From: Acidobacteriota bacterium | Lineage (GTDB): Bacteria; Acidobacteriota; Terriglobia; Bryobacterales; Bryobacteraceae | NCBI GenBank assembly: GCA_016870995.1 | Contig: VFZU01000058.1 | Span: 1 to 34,070 of the forward strand | Length of the DNA stretch: 34,070 nucleotides | Direction of reading: 5' to 3' | Part shown: positions 7,777 to 15,467 of the stretch, piece by piece | Position numbering within the stretch: position 1 is the first letter of the stretch | Layout of the letters: each line of letters begins with the position of its first letter | Made by a program: the position numbers and the translations under genes | Notes under the pieces: model-generated | The model's input: the letters and a program-made list of their open reading frames with translations, nothing else | Databases searched by the model: none | What the model was told of the DNA's origin: nothing

Positions 7777-9258
7777 CTAATTTACTTTAACGGATTGCGG
7801 GATCTTTTGCAGATAGAGGCCCCGATGGGGGCTCACCGCAACCAACCAGCCCGGCCAGGCCGCAGCAACGTAAAGCTTTTCGAACCGCAGATGACTGTCT
7901 TCTTGCGCGGGCAACCAGTACCAGTTCTCCCCCGAGTCAGGCGACCAGAACACCCGCTGCTGTCTTAGAGCGAAACATAGACCTTTCTGTTTCGGATGAA
8001 AGACGACACTTTGAATCCACTCCTGCTGAACTAACCGCCAGGTCTTGCCACTGTCAACAGACTTCGCAAGGCCCGATCGCGAGGCGCGCAGTAGAACTTG
8101 CCTGTCGGAGGGATCGACAGCGGTTTCAAACCAATCGCCAGATTCGGTTTTCACCGCTTCGGGTTCAATGCGGGTCCAAGCACCTTCTGGCGATGACTTC
8201 ACAAAGCTGCCGTCATACTGAGAAATTGATTTCAATCCGGTTTCGCCATCGGCAACCGCAGCGATGGAGCGGCTGGCGAAGCCTTCGTTCACGGCTGTAA
8301 AGCTGGTGCCTCCATTGCTGGTTCGTTGAAGGCCATGACGCTCGGTAGAAATAAAGAACAGCTCTGCGTCTTTGGGGTGGAATGAAATCGAGGTAGCGAC
8401 AAACTCGTTAAGCTTCTTCCAGTTCATGCCGCCATCGCGTGAGGTCCACATGCCGGCGCTGGTCCCGGCGAATAGCAAATCGGCCTTATGCGGAGACTGG
8501 GCAACGACATAGGTTCGGCGATTGTTGCCAGGGATGCCCTGCACTCTTCTCCACGCGCCGCCCGCATTGAGTGAGCAGTAGATCCCACTGCAGGCGCTAG
8601 CGAAGATGCGACCGGTGCGCGTGGGGTCAACGGCGATCGAAAAGATGTCGGAATCGTCATACATGCCGACGTGAGCCTTCTGCCAGGAGGTGCCGGCGTT
8701 GGTTGTCTTCCACGGCAGATGAGGCGTGCCAGCGTAAATGGTGCCCGCCTTTTCAGGATCAAAGGCGACAGACACGATGGCGGCGAGGTCGGCGATTGTT
8801 GGAGGGCTGATGCGACGCCACGATGAGCCAGCATCGTTCGACATCCAAACGCCCTGATTGGTGCCTATAGCGAGCACTCGCGAATCTTTGGGCCAGGCAT
8901 TAATTGCGTATACCGACAGCTTGGCGGTGCCCGGCACAACCTGCCAGTGATCTCCCTCGTCGGTCGAAACCCAGAGCCCACCGGGTGCTGCTCCGACAAA
9001 CCACTTGCCGGGGATGAGGAAGCCGCAATCGAGACGGGCGTTAGGCAGCTCGGGGAAGGACGTCAGCAGCGTCCAGTGTGCGGCGGCATCGCGGCTTCGA
9101 AACACGGCAGTGCCGCGCATCGCGACAGCCATCAGAGTCTCGGGCTTCTGTGAGTCAACACGAATCACTCTTGCGGCACCTCCCCATGGGCCCACGGGTT
9201 GCCATGCGGGATACTCCGCCGCCGAGAGGCATAAACTGACAACGATAAGCCGGTACAC
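7777..9258 (-). CDS. Secreted BNR-repeat (sortilin/Ycf48-like) beta-propeller protein
   Basis: A 493-residue protein with a short signal-like N-terminus (residues 1-15) and about ten Asp-box motifs of the form S-x-D-x-G-x-x-W: SRDAAAHW (55-62), STDEGDHW (98-105), SNDAGSSW (140-147), TTNAGTSW (185-192), SLNAGGAW (229-236), SRDGGMNW (273-280), TSNGGTSF (313-320), a worn copy near 356, SVDSGKTW (400-407) and SPDSGENW (439-446). This builds one large or two small propellers. Family members include Ycf48-like assembly factors and sortilin-like domains; catalytic sialidase residues are not apparent, so an enzymatic role is not claimed. The start codon is GTG, with a TAAACT box 7 bases before it. 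It probably heads the minus-strand run to the adenosyltransferase. Confidence 0.87.
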   Translation of the reverse strand: MYRLIVVSLCLSAAEYPAWQPVGPWGGAARVIRVDSQKPETLMAVAMRGTAVFRSRDAAAHWTLLTSFPELPNARLDCGFLIPGKWFVGAAPGGLWVSTDEGDHWQVVPGTAKLSVYAINAWPKDSRVLAIGTNQGVWMSNDAGSSWRRISPPTIADLAAIVSVAFDPEKAGTIYAGTPHLPWKTTNAGTSWQKAHVGMYDDSDIFSIAVDPTRTGRIFASACSGIYCSLNAGGAWRRVQGIPGNNRRTYVVAQSPHKADLLFAGTSAGMWTSRDGGMNWKKLNEFVATSISFHPKDAELFFISTERHGLQRTSNGGTSFTAVNEGFASRSIAAVADGETGLKSISQYDGSFVKSSPEGAWTRIEPEAVKTESGDWFETAVDPSDRQVLLRASRSGLAKSVDSGKTWRLVQQEWIQSVVFHPKQKGLCFALRQQRVFWSPDSGENWYWLPAQEDSHLRFEKLYVAAAWPGWLVAVSPHRGLYLQKIPQSVKVN

Positions 9259-9265
9259 TTGTACC

Positions 9266-9271
9266 AGTTTA
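9266..9271 (-). promoter_or_regulatory. -10-like box TAAACT, 7 bases before a GTG start
   Basis: On the minus strand TAAACT is followed by 7 bases and then the GTG of the BNR-repeat gene. No good -35 box is seen. The geometry matches the other TANNNT boxes in this window and would give a leaderless mRNA. Confidence 0.4.
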
Positions 9272-9285
9272 AAAAGAACTATACT

Positions 9286-9290
9286 GGAGG
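9286..9290 (+). promoter_or_regulatory. Shine-Dalgarno GGAGG that fixes a TTG start
   Basis: GGAGG sits 9 bases before the TTG at 9300. No ATG or GTG gives a full mutase subunit, and the protein begins at once with the conserved '[15 protein letters not shown]', so the TTG is the best start. Confidence 0.75.
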
Positions 9291-9299
9291 CGTCTGGCC

Positions 9300-9698
9300 T
9301 TGAACCGCATACGCGTATTAGTGGCGAAGCCGGGACTCGACGGTCATGACCGCGGGGCCAAGGTAATCGCCAGAGCTCTTCGCGACGCCGGCATGGAAGT
9401 TATCTATACCGGTTTGCGTCAGACGCCGGAAATGATCGTTAACGCCGCTCTGGACGAAGACGTCCAAGTGATCGGCCTATCGATTTTGTCCGGCGCACAT
9501 ATGGCCATTGTGCCCAGGGTGCTCAGTCTTTTGCAGGAGCGCGAAATGTCAGACGTGCTGGTGGTTGTTGGGGGAATCATCCCTAAAGATGACGCTCAAC
9601 GGCTCAAGCAGTTGGGAGTGGCGGCGGTTTTCCAGCCCGGAACTTCACTCGAATCGGTAGTGGAATTTATCCGTGGCGCGGCAAGCATCCCTGCCTGA
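9300..9698 (+). CDS. Cobalamin-binding small subunit of a methylmalonyl-CoA-type mutase
   Basis: A 132-residue stand-alone B12-binding domain of the acyl-CoA mutase class. It carries the DxHxxG motif (D14, H16, G19 in 'LDGHDRG') whose histidine binds cobalt from below, the 'GLSILSG' strand-loop, and the 'VVVGGIIP' glycines that hold the nucleotide tail. Such subunits pair with a separate catalytic subunit of methylmalonyl-CoA mutase, isobutyryl-CoA mutase or a relative; the large subunit is not in this window, so the substrate cannot be named. Translation begins at TTG behind a strong GGAGG. The next gene starts 25 bases downstream. The PduO-type adenosyltransferase nearby could supply its cofactor. 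Confidence 0.93.
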   Translation: MNRIRVLVAKPGLDGHDRGAKVIARALRDAGMEVIYTGLRQTPEMIVNAALDEDVQVIGLSILSGAHMAIVPRVLSLLQEREMSDVLVVVGGIIPKDDAQRLKQLGVAAVFQPGTSLESVVEFIRGAASIPA

Positions 9699-9723
9699 CG
9701 ATATTTGAAATCAAGAGGAGCGA

Positions 9724-11361
9724 ATGCCTCTACAAGACAAAACAAACATTGCGGTGTTCGTCGATTACGACAACATCGAAATTGGATTAAAGACAACTTT
9801 GCGGCGTGAATTTGACGTCTCGCTTTGTCTAGATGCACTGAAAGAGCGTGGCGACATTGTTGCGAAATTCGCCTACGCAAACTGGGGCCGGCAGGAAGGT
9901 GCTGCCCGGCAGATGGCTGAAAACGCCGTACAGATGGTGCAGCGGCTGCCAAGCCCGCGCGGAGACAAGAATGGGGGAGACATCAATCTGGCGCTCGACG
10001 CCCTTGAGATGGCTTTCACCCACACCCATGTCACCGCGTTTGCCATCATCAGTGGCGATAGCGATTTCATCCCCCTGGTAAACAAATTGAAGGAATACGG
10101 CAAGATAGTTTACGTTGTGGGCGGCAAGGCCTTCACGTCGAACATCCTGCAGTCCAACTGTCACGAATTCGTGGCCTATGAGAACCTTCTGCTGGACCGC
10201 GCCGCACGTATGGACGGCGGCGAAAATGGCCCGGCAATGGAGAAGCTCAAGCAGGAACTGGCCGATTCATTGAGCCGCGCGGAAGCGCCTTCCGGCAGCC
10301 GCTGGGAACGCCAGCGTGACCGCGATGGACGTGACCGCCGGGATCGTGGCCGTGACCGTGGTGACTGCGGTGATCGTGGTGAACGCACCGAGCAGAGCCG
10401 TGAAGTTGAAATGGTTGATGCCGCTCCCGCGGATCGCATCGATCTGCTGCCGGGCGAAAAGCTCTCCCGCGCCAGCGCATCCAGCTACAGCGCACCGGTG
10501 GCTTCAGACGCGCCTCCCGAAAGAGGCCGTGAAAGCCGCTGGGAACGCCGCGACCGCCGTCGTGAAGAACGCAACCGCAAGGAGCGTCCGCCGCAGGCCG
10601 AACGTCCGCCGGTATCTAACGAACCGCGCGTGACGCAGGAGATCCAGGCGGCATTGCCGCTAGTGGAGCGCTCGCTGCAAACTCTCGAACGCCGCGGCGT
10701 GCAGGCTCAACTGGGCTTGCTCAAGAGCACGATGATGCAACTCGACCCGACCTTCCACGAACGTGGCTTTGGCGCTTCGAGCTTCAGCGACTTCATCGAC
10801 CGCCTCAAGAAGGCTGAGTTGATCGAAGTGCATGGCTCGGGCGGCAAGCTCACGATCGAGCGCAAGGGCGGAGCAAACGCAAAGCCTCTGCCAGAACCCG
10901 AAGAAGCTCTGCCATTGTTGCGCGATGCGCTCGAAGCGCACCGCTACGAGATGGAGATGGGCGACGGCGTGGAACCTGGCGACCTCGCTCAGTGGATCGC
11001 CACCGAGCACCCTGGCTTCGATGTTCACAGCTATGGCTTCCCCGGCTTTCACGAGTTCCTGACGTTCTCTGAAAAGAAGGGCGTCGTGAATGTGAAGAAA
11101 GAAGAAGAACGTGGCATCGTGGTTTACCTCGGCCGCGAGTTCTTCCCGCCCCCGGCACCGAAGGTGAAAAAGGAAGAGGACTTCTACAGCGAATACGATG
11201 AAGTGCAGCCCTATGTTGAAGGGCAGCCCAGCATCGTCGAGCCGAATCCTCCTCCCGCGAAGGCGAAAAAGGCAACGACGCGAGCTCGCAAGAGCACCGG
11301 CACCGCCGCCAAGAAGTCTTCGTCGAGCCGTCCGCGTACCACGAGGAAGAAGCCCGAATGA
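9724..11361 (+). CDS. NYN-domain ribonuclease-like protein with two OST-HTH (LOTUS) domains
   Basis: A 545-residue cytoplasmic protein. Residues 6-155 form an NYN/PIN-like nuclease fold with acidic residues in the expected places: D14 and D16 ('VDYDN'), D86 and D92 ('GGDINLALDA'), D112 and D114 ('SGDSDF'). A charged disordered linker (about 165-305) holds two Arg-rich blocks that share 'SRWER'. Residues about 305-380 and 394-470 look like OST-HTH/LOTUS domains ('GFGASSFSDFIDRLKKAELIEV' and 'SYGFPGFHEFL'), RNA-binding modules. The tail (513-545) is Lys/Ser/Arg-rich. NYN plus OST-HTH is the architecture of animal MARF1 and of bacterial proteins thought to process RNA; the target here is unknown. 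AGGAG lies 3 bases before the ATG. Its stop overlaps the RidA start (ATGA). Confidence 0.9.
   Translation: MPLQDKTNIAVFVDYDNIEIGLKTTLRREFDVSLCLDALKERGDIVAKFAYANWGRQEGAARQMAENAVQMVQRLPSPRGDKNGGDINLALDALEMAFTHTHVTAFAIISGDSDFIPLVNKLKEYGKIVYVVGGKAFTSNILQSNCHEFVAYENLLLDRAARMDGGENGPAMEKLKQELADSLSRAEAPSGSRWERQRDRDGRDRRDRGRDRGDCGDRGERTEQSREVEMVDAAPADRIDLLPGEKLSRASASSYSAPVASDAPPERGRESRWERRDRRREERNRKERPPQAERPPVSNEPRVTQEIQAALPLVERSLQTLERRGVQAQLGLLKSTMMQLDPTFHERGFGASSFSDFIDRLKKAELIEVHGSGGKLTIERKGGANAKPLPEPEEALPLLRDALEAHRYEMEMGDGVEPGDLAQWIATEHPGFDVHSYGFPGFHEFLTFSEKKGVVNVKKEEERGIVVYLGREFFPPPAPKVKKEEDFYSEYDEVQPYVEGQPSIVEPNPPPAKAKKATTRARKSTGTAAKKSSSSRPRTTRKKPE
10291..10587 (+). repeat. Two Arg/Asp-rich low-complexity blocks in the NYN protein
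   Basis: Bases 10291-10395 encode an RD/RG-rich stretch built on repeats of CGTGACCG and GATCGTGG-like units. Bases 10528-10587 encode a second block of the same style. Both begin with Ser-Arg-Trp-Glu-Arg, so one may derive from the other. Such RGG/RD-like regions often bind RNA. Confidence 0.65.
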
Positions 11362-11738
11362 TCGAGCGTTTGTTCCCTCCTGGGGTGCCAACGCCGAAGA
11401 ACCCGTACTCGCCAGCCGTCAAGGCTGGCGGGTTCGTTTTCGTTTCCGGTCAGGCTGCGACAGATGCCGCGACCGGCGAGATGAGCTACGGCGATATCCA
11501 GCATGAGACCCGCGTGACGTTGACCAACATCAAGCGCATTCTCGAGGGCTCTGGTGCGTCGATGGAGCAGGTGGTGAAAGTGAACGTGTATCTCCTCGAC
11601 GAGCGTGACTTCGCCAAGATGAACGAGGTTTATGTCGAGTTCTTTGGTAAGGATCGTCCGGCAAGGACGACAATTGGCTGTAAGTTCGCCAATCCGGTGA
11701 TGAAGGTCGAAATCGACTGCATCGCCTACACAGGTTAA
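11358..11738 (+). CDS. ridA: RidA-family (YjgF/YER057c/UK114) protein
   Basis: A 126-residue protein of normal length for the family that hydrolyses reactive enamine/imine intermediates made by PLP enzymes. It shows 'YSPAVKAGGFVFVSGQ' near the N-terminus, the central 'VVKVNVYLLDERDFAKMNEVY', and 'PARTTIGC', which holds the substrate-carboxylate-binding arginine, with 'KVEIDCIA' at the end. A true RidA activity is therefore plausible, though the 'TIGCKFANP' segment differs from classical RidA, so it may belong to another Rid subfamily. The ATG overlaps the NYN gene stop by four bases, implying translational coupling, and the TAA shares bases with the stop codon of the convergent MutS2 gene. 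Confidence 0.93.
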   Translation: MIERLFPPGVPTPKNPYSPAVKAGGFVFVSGQAATDAATGEMSYGDIQHETRVTLTNIKRILEGSGASMEQVVKVNVYLLDERDFAKMNEVYVEFFGKDRPARTTIGCKFANPVMKVEIDCIAYTG

Positions 11739-14134
11739 GAACGCAGTTCGGCGATGGTGGCGCCTGTGCCACCTTCCGCTGGACTTGCACCGTAGTACCG
11801 GGCCACATGGGGATGCTTTGCCAGCATCTGCTGTATGGCCTTTTTTAGTACCCCGTAGCCGTGTCCGTGGATGATACGGACGCGAGCAATGGAGCCAAGC
11901 GAGGCCTTGTCGAGAAAGCGGTCGACATTGTCGAGAGCCTCTTCGGAATTCTGGCCAATGACATTGATTTCGCGTGTCGGGACATCCCAGGTCGGGCCGG
12001 GTTCGAAGCGCACGTTTGAAGGGAGTTTCTTGCTCGCGGCAGCGCCAGTGAGAACTTCGAGGATCTCGGATTGGTCCACCTGCATTTTGAGGAATCCGGC
12101 CTGCACTTCCACGCGCCCATTGTCGAGCAGACGCAGCACTTGAGCCGGTTCGCGGACGTTCTCGATGCGGACCTTGATCCCGACCAAGAGCTTGGGGCCG
12201 GTCGGTGCGGCCGGCTGGCCTTCGGGACGCACCGCCGAAGCGACTTCAGCCTGAAATTCGCGCTTGAACTTTGCAGCTTTGAGCTGCGCCTGGTCGGCGG
12301 CCTTGCGAGCTTCGCTTGAGGTCTTGATGTCTTCGATGGTGGCGCGTGAGGTGCGCTCAAATTCATTGAGGAGCTTGGTGGTCTTAGCCTCGAACTCGCG
12401 GATGCGTTGGGCGTCGCGTTTGTTGAAGCGGTCTTCGAGATCGCGTTCCTTTGCGTTTACCGCGGCCTGACGCTGTTTCCAATCAGCTTCGAGGGCGGTG
12501 GCAGATTCGAGCTTCTGATGGAGCTCGTTGAGAAAGCGGGCGATGTCTTGTTCGCGCGTGGTCATAGAGGCACGAGCCTGCTCGATGACCTCGGGCAGAA
12601 TGCCAAAACGTGCGGCAGTATCGAGGCCCGCCGACTTGCCCGGCGCGCCGACGCGCAACTCAAAGGTCGGGAGCAGCGTGGCATCATCAAAGCCCATCGA
12701 GGCGCTCAAGACACCCTCGTGATTCACACCGTAGATCTTGAGGGCGATCAAGTGAGTAGAGGCGAGAGTGAAGCAGCCATCCCGGTGAAAGCGATCGACG
12801 ATGGCGACGCCAAGGGCACCACCTTCTTCGGGGTCGGTGGAGCGGCCGATTTCATCGAGGATCACCAATGAATCTGGGCTGGCCTGATCGAGAAGATCAG
12901 CAACGTGGCGCATATGCGAACTGAAGCTCGACAGGCTCGTCTCGATCGACTGGCTGTCGCCAATATCGGCAAGGATCTGATCAAAGATGGGGAGCGTAGC
13001 TTCCGCCGCAGGCACAGGTAAGGCGCTCTGAGCCATCAGCGACAGCAGAGCAACAGTCTTCATTGCCACCGTCTTGCCGCCGGTGTTGGGGCCAGAGATT
13101 AACAGCGTGCGCTTGGCTTCGTCCAAGTCGAGGTCCAGCGGTACCGCAGATTTTCGCTGACGCCGCAGTACGTCGGTGAGCAATGGGTGGCGCGCTTGTT
13201 TCAGGTGCAACGTGCGCTGGTTCTCTGAAGAAAAGCTCGGGATCGTGCAGCGGAACTCCGTGCCGAAGCGCGCCTTGGCGAAGACGAACTCGAGCGCGCC
13301 AAGAACATCGATGGCGACTGCAATCTCTTCATGCTGTTCCCGCATCTTGGCCGTAAGCTCGCGAAGGATCCGGTGGCACTCGCGCAGTTCTTCTTCGATC
13401 AGACGAACCAGTTCGTTGTTCAGCTGAATCGTTTCGAGGGGCTCGACGAAACTGGTCTGGCCGGAGCCACTGGTGCCATGAACCACGCCCTGAACGCGAC
13501 CCTTGAAGTTCGTGGCAACGGGCACGACGAAGCGGTCGCCACGCATGGTGACGTAGTCATCCTGCATGACCCCGTCGTCGCGGTGCGAGCGCATGAAGCG
13601 CTCGAGCGAGTTCTGGATCGATTCCTTCTGTCGGCCCAGCTCCTGCCGAAGGCGCTTCAGCGCGACACTGGCATCATCTTCAAGGCCACCATCAGGACGG
13701 ATCTTGCCATCGAGCAATCGCAGCAGTGTGCGGAAGTCGCCAATCCTCTCGGCTTTGTCCCAAAGAAGAGGAAAGCGATGAGGCGCTTCGCTCAAGCCCT
13801 GGCGGAACTCGGTGGCACGGGTGAGCCATGCGCGAATAGCGAGGATCTCAAGGCCATCCAGAACAGCGCCGTCAATGCGCACGCGGGCAACGGCTTCTTG
13901 GACATCAGCGAGGTCGGTGAAGCGGAGGCGAGGCAGGCCGGAATCTTCGGCGTCGCCTTCGGTAAGAAATGTGAGCGCTTCGCTCGTTTCGGCAAGGCTG
14001 GCAACCAGCTCATCGCGGTTGGTGGAAGGCTGCATCGCCTCGAGTTGACGATGGCCGGCGGCGCTAGAAACGTAGCGGCCCAGCAGGGCGCGCAGCGCTT
14101 CGTACTCTAAGAGATCCTGGCTCCAGTTCGGCAT
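11735..14134 (-). CDS. mutS2: MutS2 (RqcU-type) ATPase with C-terminal Smr domain
   Basis: A 799-residue protein, the normal size. It has an N-terminal core/lever region, Walker A SGPNTGGKT (347-355), Walker B 'LVILDEIG' (423-430), the 'STH' switch (460-462), a long coiled-coil clamp (about 520-635), a KOW-like region near 645-695 and an Smr domain (about 720-799) with 'IIHGHGYG'. MutS2 acts at collided ribosomes and has been tied to suppression of recombination. The first Smr motif, usually LDLRG, reads 'INVIGQ' here, so the nuclease-linked residues are altered, while HGxG is kept. It is convergent with RidA (4-base shared stop region), and its start lies inside the end of the upstream Nudix gene (28-base overlap), so the minus-strand genes are probably co-transcribed. 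Confidence 0.95.
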   Translation of the reverse strand: MPNWSQDLLEYEALRALLGRYVSSAAGHRQLEAMQPSTNRDELVASLAETSEALTFLTEGDAEDSGLPRLRFTDLADVQEAVARVRIDGAVLDGLEILAIRAWLTRATEFRQGLSEAPHRFPLLWDKAERIGDFRTLLRLLDGKIRPDGGLEDDASVALKRLRQELGRQKESIQNSLERFMRSHRDDGVMQDDYVTMRGDRFVVPVATNFKGRVQGVVHGTSGSGQTSFVEPLETIQLNNELVRLIEEELRECHRILRELTAKMREQHEEIAVAIDVLGALEFVFAKARFGTEFRCTIPSFSSENQRTLHLKQARHPLLTDVLRRQRKSAVPLDLDLDEAKRTLLISGPNTGGKTVAMKTVALLSLMAQSALPVPAAEATLPIFDQILADIGDSQSIETSLSSFSSHMRHVADLLDQASPDSLVILDEIGRSTDPEEGGALGVAIVDRFHRDGCFTLASTHLIALKIYGVNHEGVLSASMGFDDATLLPTFELRVGAPGKSAGLDTAARFGILPEVIEQARASMTTREQDIARFLNELHQKLESATALEADWKQRQAAVNAKERDLEDRFNKRDAQRIREFEAKTTKLLNEFERTSRATIEDIKTSSEARKAADQAQLKAAKFKREFQAEVASAVRPEGQPAAPTGPKLLVGIKVRIENVREPAQVLRLLDNGRVEVQAGFLKMQVDQSEILEVLTGAAASKKLPSNVRFEPGPTWDVPTREINVIGQNSEEALDNVDRFLDKASLGSIARVRIIHGHGYGVLKKAIQQMLAKHPHVARYYGASPAEGGTGATIAELRS

Positions 14135-14550
14135 CGTTCAATCACTTCCAGCGTGCCCGAGGTGATGGGCACTCCTTTCAATTCTTCAGGGCTAAACCAG
14201 CGGACGTCAGCCGAGTCGCTGCCCGGGTGGGGCTCGCCACTGATGACAGAGCAGACGTAATCGAGCAACACATAGTGGTATTCGATCTTGCCTTCCGCGT
14301 CGGGCATGATGCGCTCAAAGATCTCGCCGAAGCGGACGATCTCGACGATCAGATTGGTTTCTTCGAGGACTTCGCGGAGGAGGGCTTGTTCGACCCCTTC
14401 GCCCGGTTCGACGGCCCCGCCGGGCAGGCTCCAATAGCCTTGGAGCGGTTCCTTGCCACGTTGAACCAAAAGGACGCGGTCGCCATCATAGATCAGTGCT
14501 CCGACCCCCAGAATGGGTTTGTTTGGATAGCGCCGTACATCGTGTTGCAC
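14107..14550 (-). CDS. Nudix hydrolase
   Basis: A 147-residue Nudix-fold pyrophosphohydrolase. The box is at residues 45-67: G45, E51, R59-E60, E63-E64, matching G-x5-E-x7-REUxEExGU except that the glycine before the last hydrophobic residue is N66 ('EETNL'). The metal-binding glutamates are intact, so activity is expected. 'LPGGAVEPGE' and 'WFSPEEL' resemble the ADP-ribose or MutT-like groups; the substrate cannot be told from sequence. The GTG start is separated from the preceding stop by two bases, and the 3' end overlaps MutS2 by 28 bases. Confidence 0.92.
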   Translation of the reverse strand: MQHDVRRYPNKPILGVGALIYDGDRVLLVQRGKEPLQGYWSLPGGAVEPGEGVEQALLREVLEETNLIVEIVRFGEIFERIMPDAEGKIEYHYVLLDYVCSVISGEPHPGSDSADVRWFSPEELKGVPITSGTLEVIERCRTGARIS

Positions 14551-14552
14551 TG

Positions 14553-15422
14553 CTAGTCGGTAGTGGCTCCCTTTACCTTCATCCTCGCACGATAAACGCC
14601 CGTCTTGGCTGTAATGTAAAGCGTCATGCGGTCTTCATCGCCAAAGGCAATGTTGCTGGGCTTGTCGCCCATGGGGATCGTGTAGAGAGTTTTTCCTTGA
14701 GGAGAGACGATCTGGATGCCACCTGCTGCGATGTAGAGGTTGCCTTTTTCGTCCGTCCGCAGGCCGTCGGGAGGGCCTTCAATTTGGTCGACGAATACGC
14801 GTTCGCCCGAAGCGCGGCCACGGCCGTCGAGATCGTAGGCGTAAACGCGGCGCTCGTCCGAATTGGCGACATAGAGGATGCGGCCGTTAGGAGAAAGTGT
14901 GATGCCGTTAGGGCGGCCCTTGGGTTTAGCGATGGCAGTGAGCTCGCCCTTGGGAGTTAGATGATAAACGCCGTAGAAGTCGAGCTCGCGCGTATCAGAT
15001 TGCTTGCCGAAGGCCGGGTCAGTAAAGTACAGATTGCCGTCTTTGCGCACAGTCAAATCGTTCGGGCCATTCAGACGCTTGCCTTCAAAGCGTTCCACCA
15101 GGATGTCGAACTGCTCGGTGTCGCCGGGGTAGAGGCGGATGATACGGCGGGCGCGGGATTGGGCAACCAGTAGCTTGCCGTCGGGATCATAAGCCAAAGC
15201 CGTCGGGCCTTCCATTTTCTCGCGGTACTTGCCAACGCCCTGGCCGGGAACGAACGCGAGGATGTTATTGGCCGGTACGTCAGAGAACAGAAGTGCCGTA
15301 GTGGCCTTAGACCAGAGGGGAGCTTCCGTGAAACGGTGGCCAGCGGAGGCACGCTCAACCTGAATTCCAGAGAAGTCTTGAGCGAGGGCGAGCGAGGTGA
15401 TCCCCAAAATGGCGAATCGCAT
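14553..15422 (-). CDS. Exported SMP-30/gluconolactonase-like beta-propeller protein
   Basis: A 289-residue protein with a short signal peptide (residues 1-14, ending 'LALAQ'). It has the six-bladed propeller pattern of SMP-30/gluconolactonase/LRE proteins: 'FTEAPLW' (E33), 'LNGPNDL' (N121), 'YFTDP', 'RPNGITLSPNG' (N172) and 'PPDGLRTDEKGNLY' (D219). These four residues are those expected to hold the divalent metal, so lactone hydrolysis in the periplasm is plausible; the sugar lactone is not known. It is the first gene of the run leading to Nudix and MutS2, and its ATG is preceded by a TAGAAT box at 7 bases. The divergent DUF1684 gene begins 45 bases away. Confidence 0.93.
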   Translation of the reverse strand: MRFAILGITSLALAQDFSGIQVERASAGHRFTEAPLWSKATTALLFSDVPANNILAFVPGQGVGKYREKMEGPTALAYDPDGKLLVAQSRARRIIRLYPGDTEQFDILVERFEGKRLNGPNDLTVRKDGNLYFTDPAFGKQSDTRELDFYGVYHLTPKGELTAIAKPKGRPNGITLSPNGRILYVANSDERRVYAYDLDGRGRASGERVFVDQIEGPPDGLRTDEKGNLYIAAGGIQIVSPQGKTLYTIPMGDKPSNIAFGDEDRMTLYITAKTGVYRARMKVKGATTD

Positions 15423-15429
15423 GGGCTTG

Positions 15430-15435
15430 ATTCTA
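15430..15435 (-). promoter_or_regulatory. -10-like box TAGAAT, 7 bases before an ATG
   Basis: On the minus strand TAGAAT, one mismatch from TATAAT, ends 7 bases before the SMP-30-like ATG. The -35 is poor. It likely drives a leaderless transcript. Confidence 0.5.
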
Positions 15436-15460
15436 CATCGTAACAGTGAGAGAGTAAGAT
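15432..15460 (+). promoter_or_regulatory. Candidate promoter TCTACA-17-TAAGAT of the DUF1684 gene
   Basis: TCTACA (15432-15437) and TAAGAT (15455-15460) are 17 bases apart; TAAGAT ends 7 bases before the ATG at 15468. Its -35 overlaps the -10 of the divergent gene, so the two promoters may compete. Confidence 0.45.
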
Positions 15461-15467
15461 CATTCCA

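Noticed and set aside
9259-9285. TTGTAC...TATACT as a promoter for the mutase subunit
   Set aside because: The spacer is 15 bases and the transcript would start after the GGAGG at 9286-9290, removing the ribosome site that fixes the TTG start.
11410-11430. Hairpin CGCCAGCC-5-GGCTGGCG near the RidA start
   Set aside because: It encodes the conserved SPAVKAGG stretch and has no T-run; likely a by-product of GC-rich codons.
13331-14110. Plus-strand open frame of 259 codons
   Set aside because: Antisense to MutS2, whose motifs are unmistakable.
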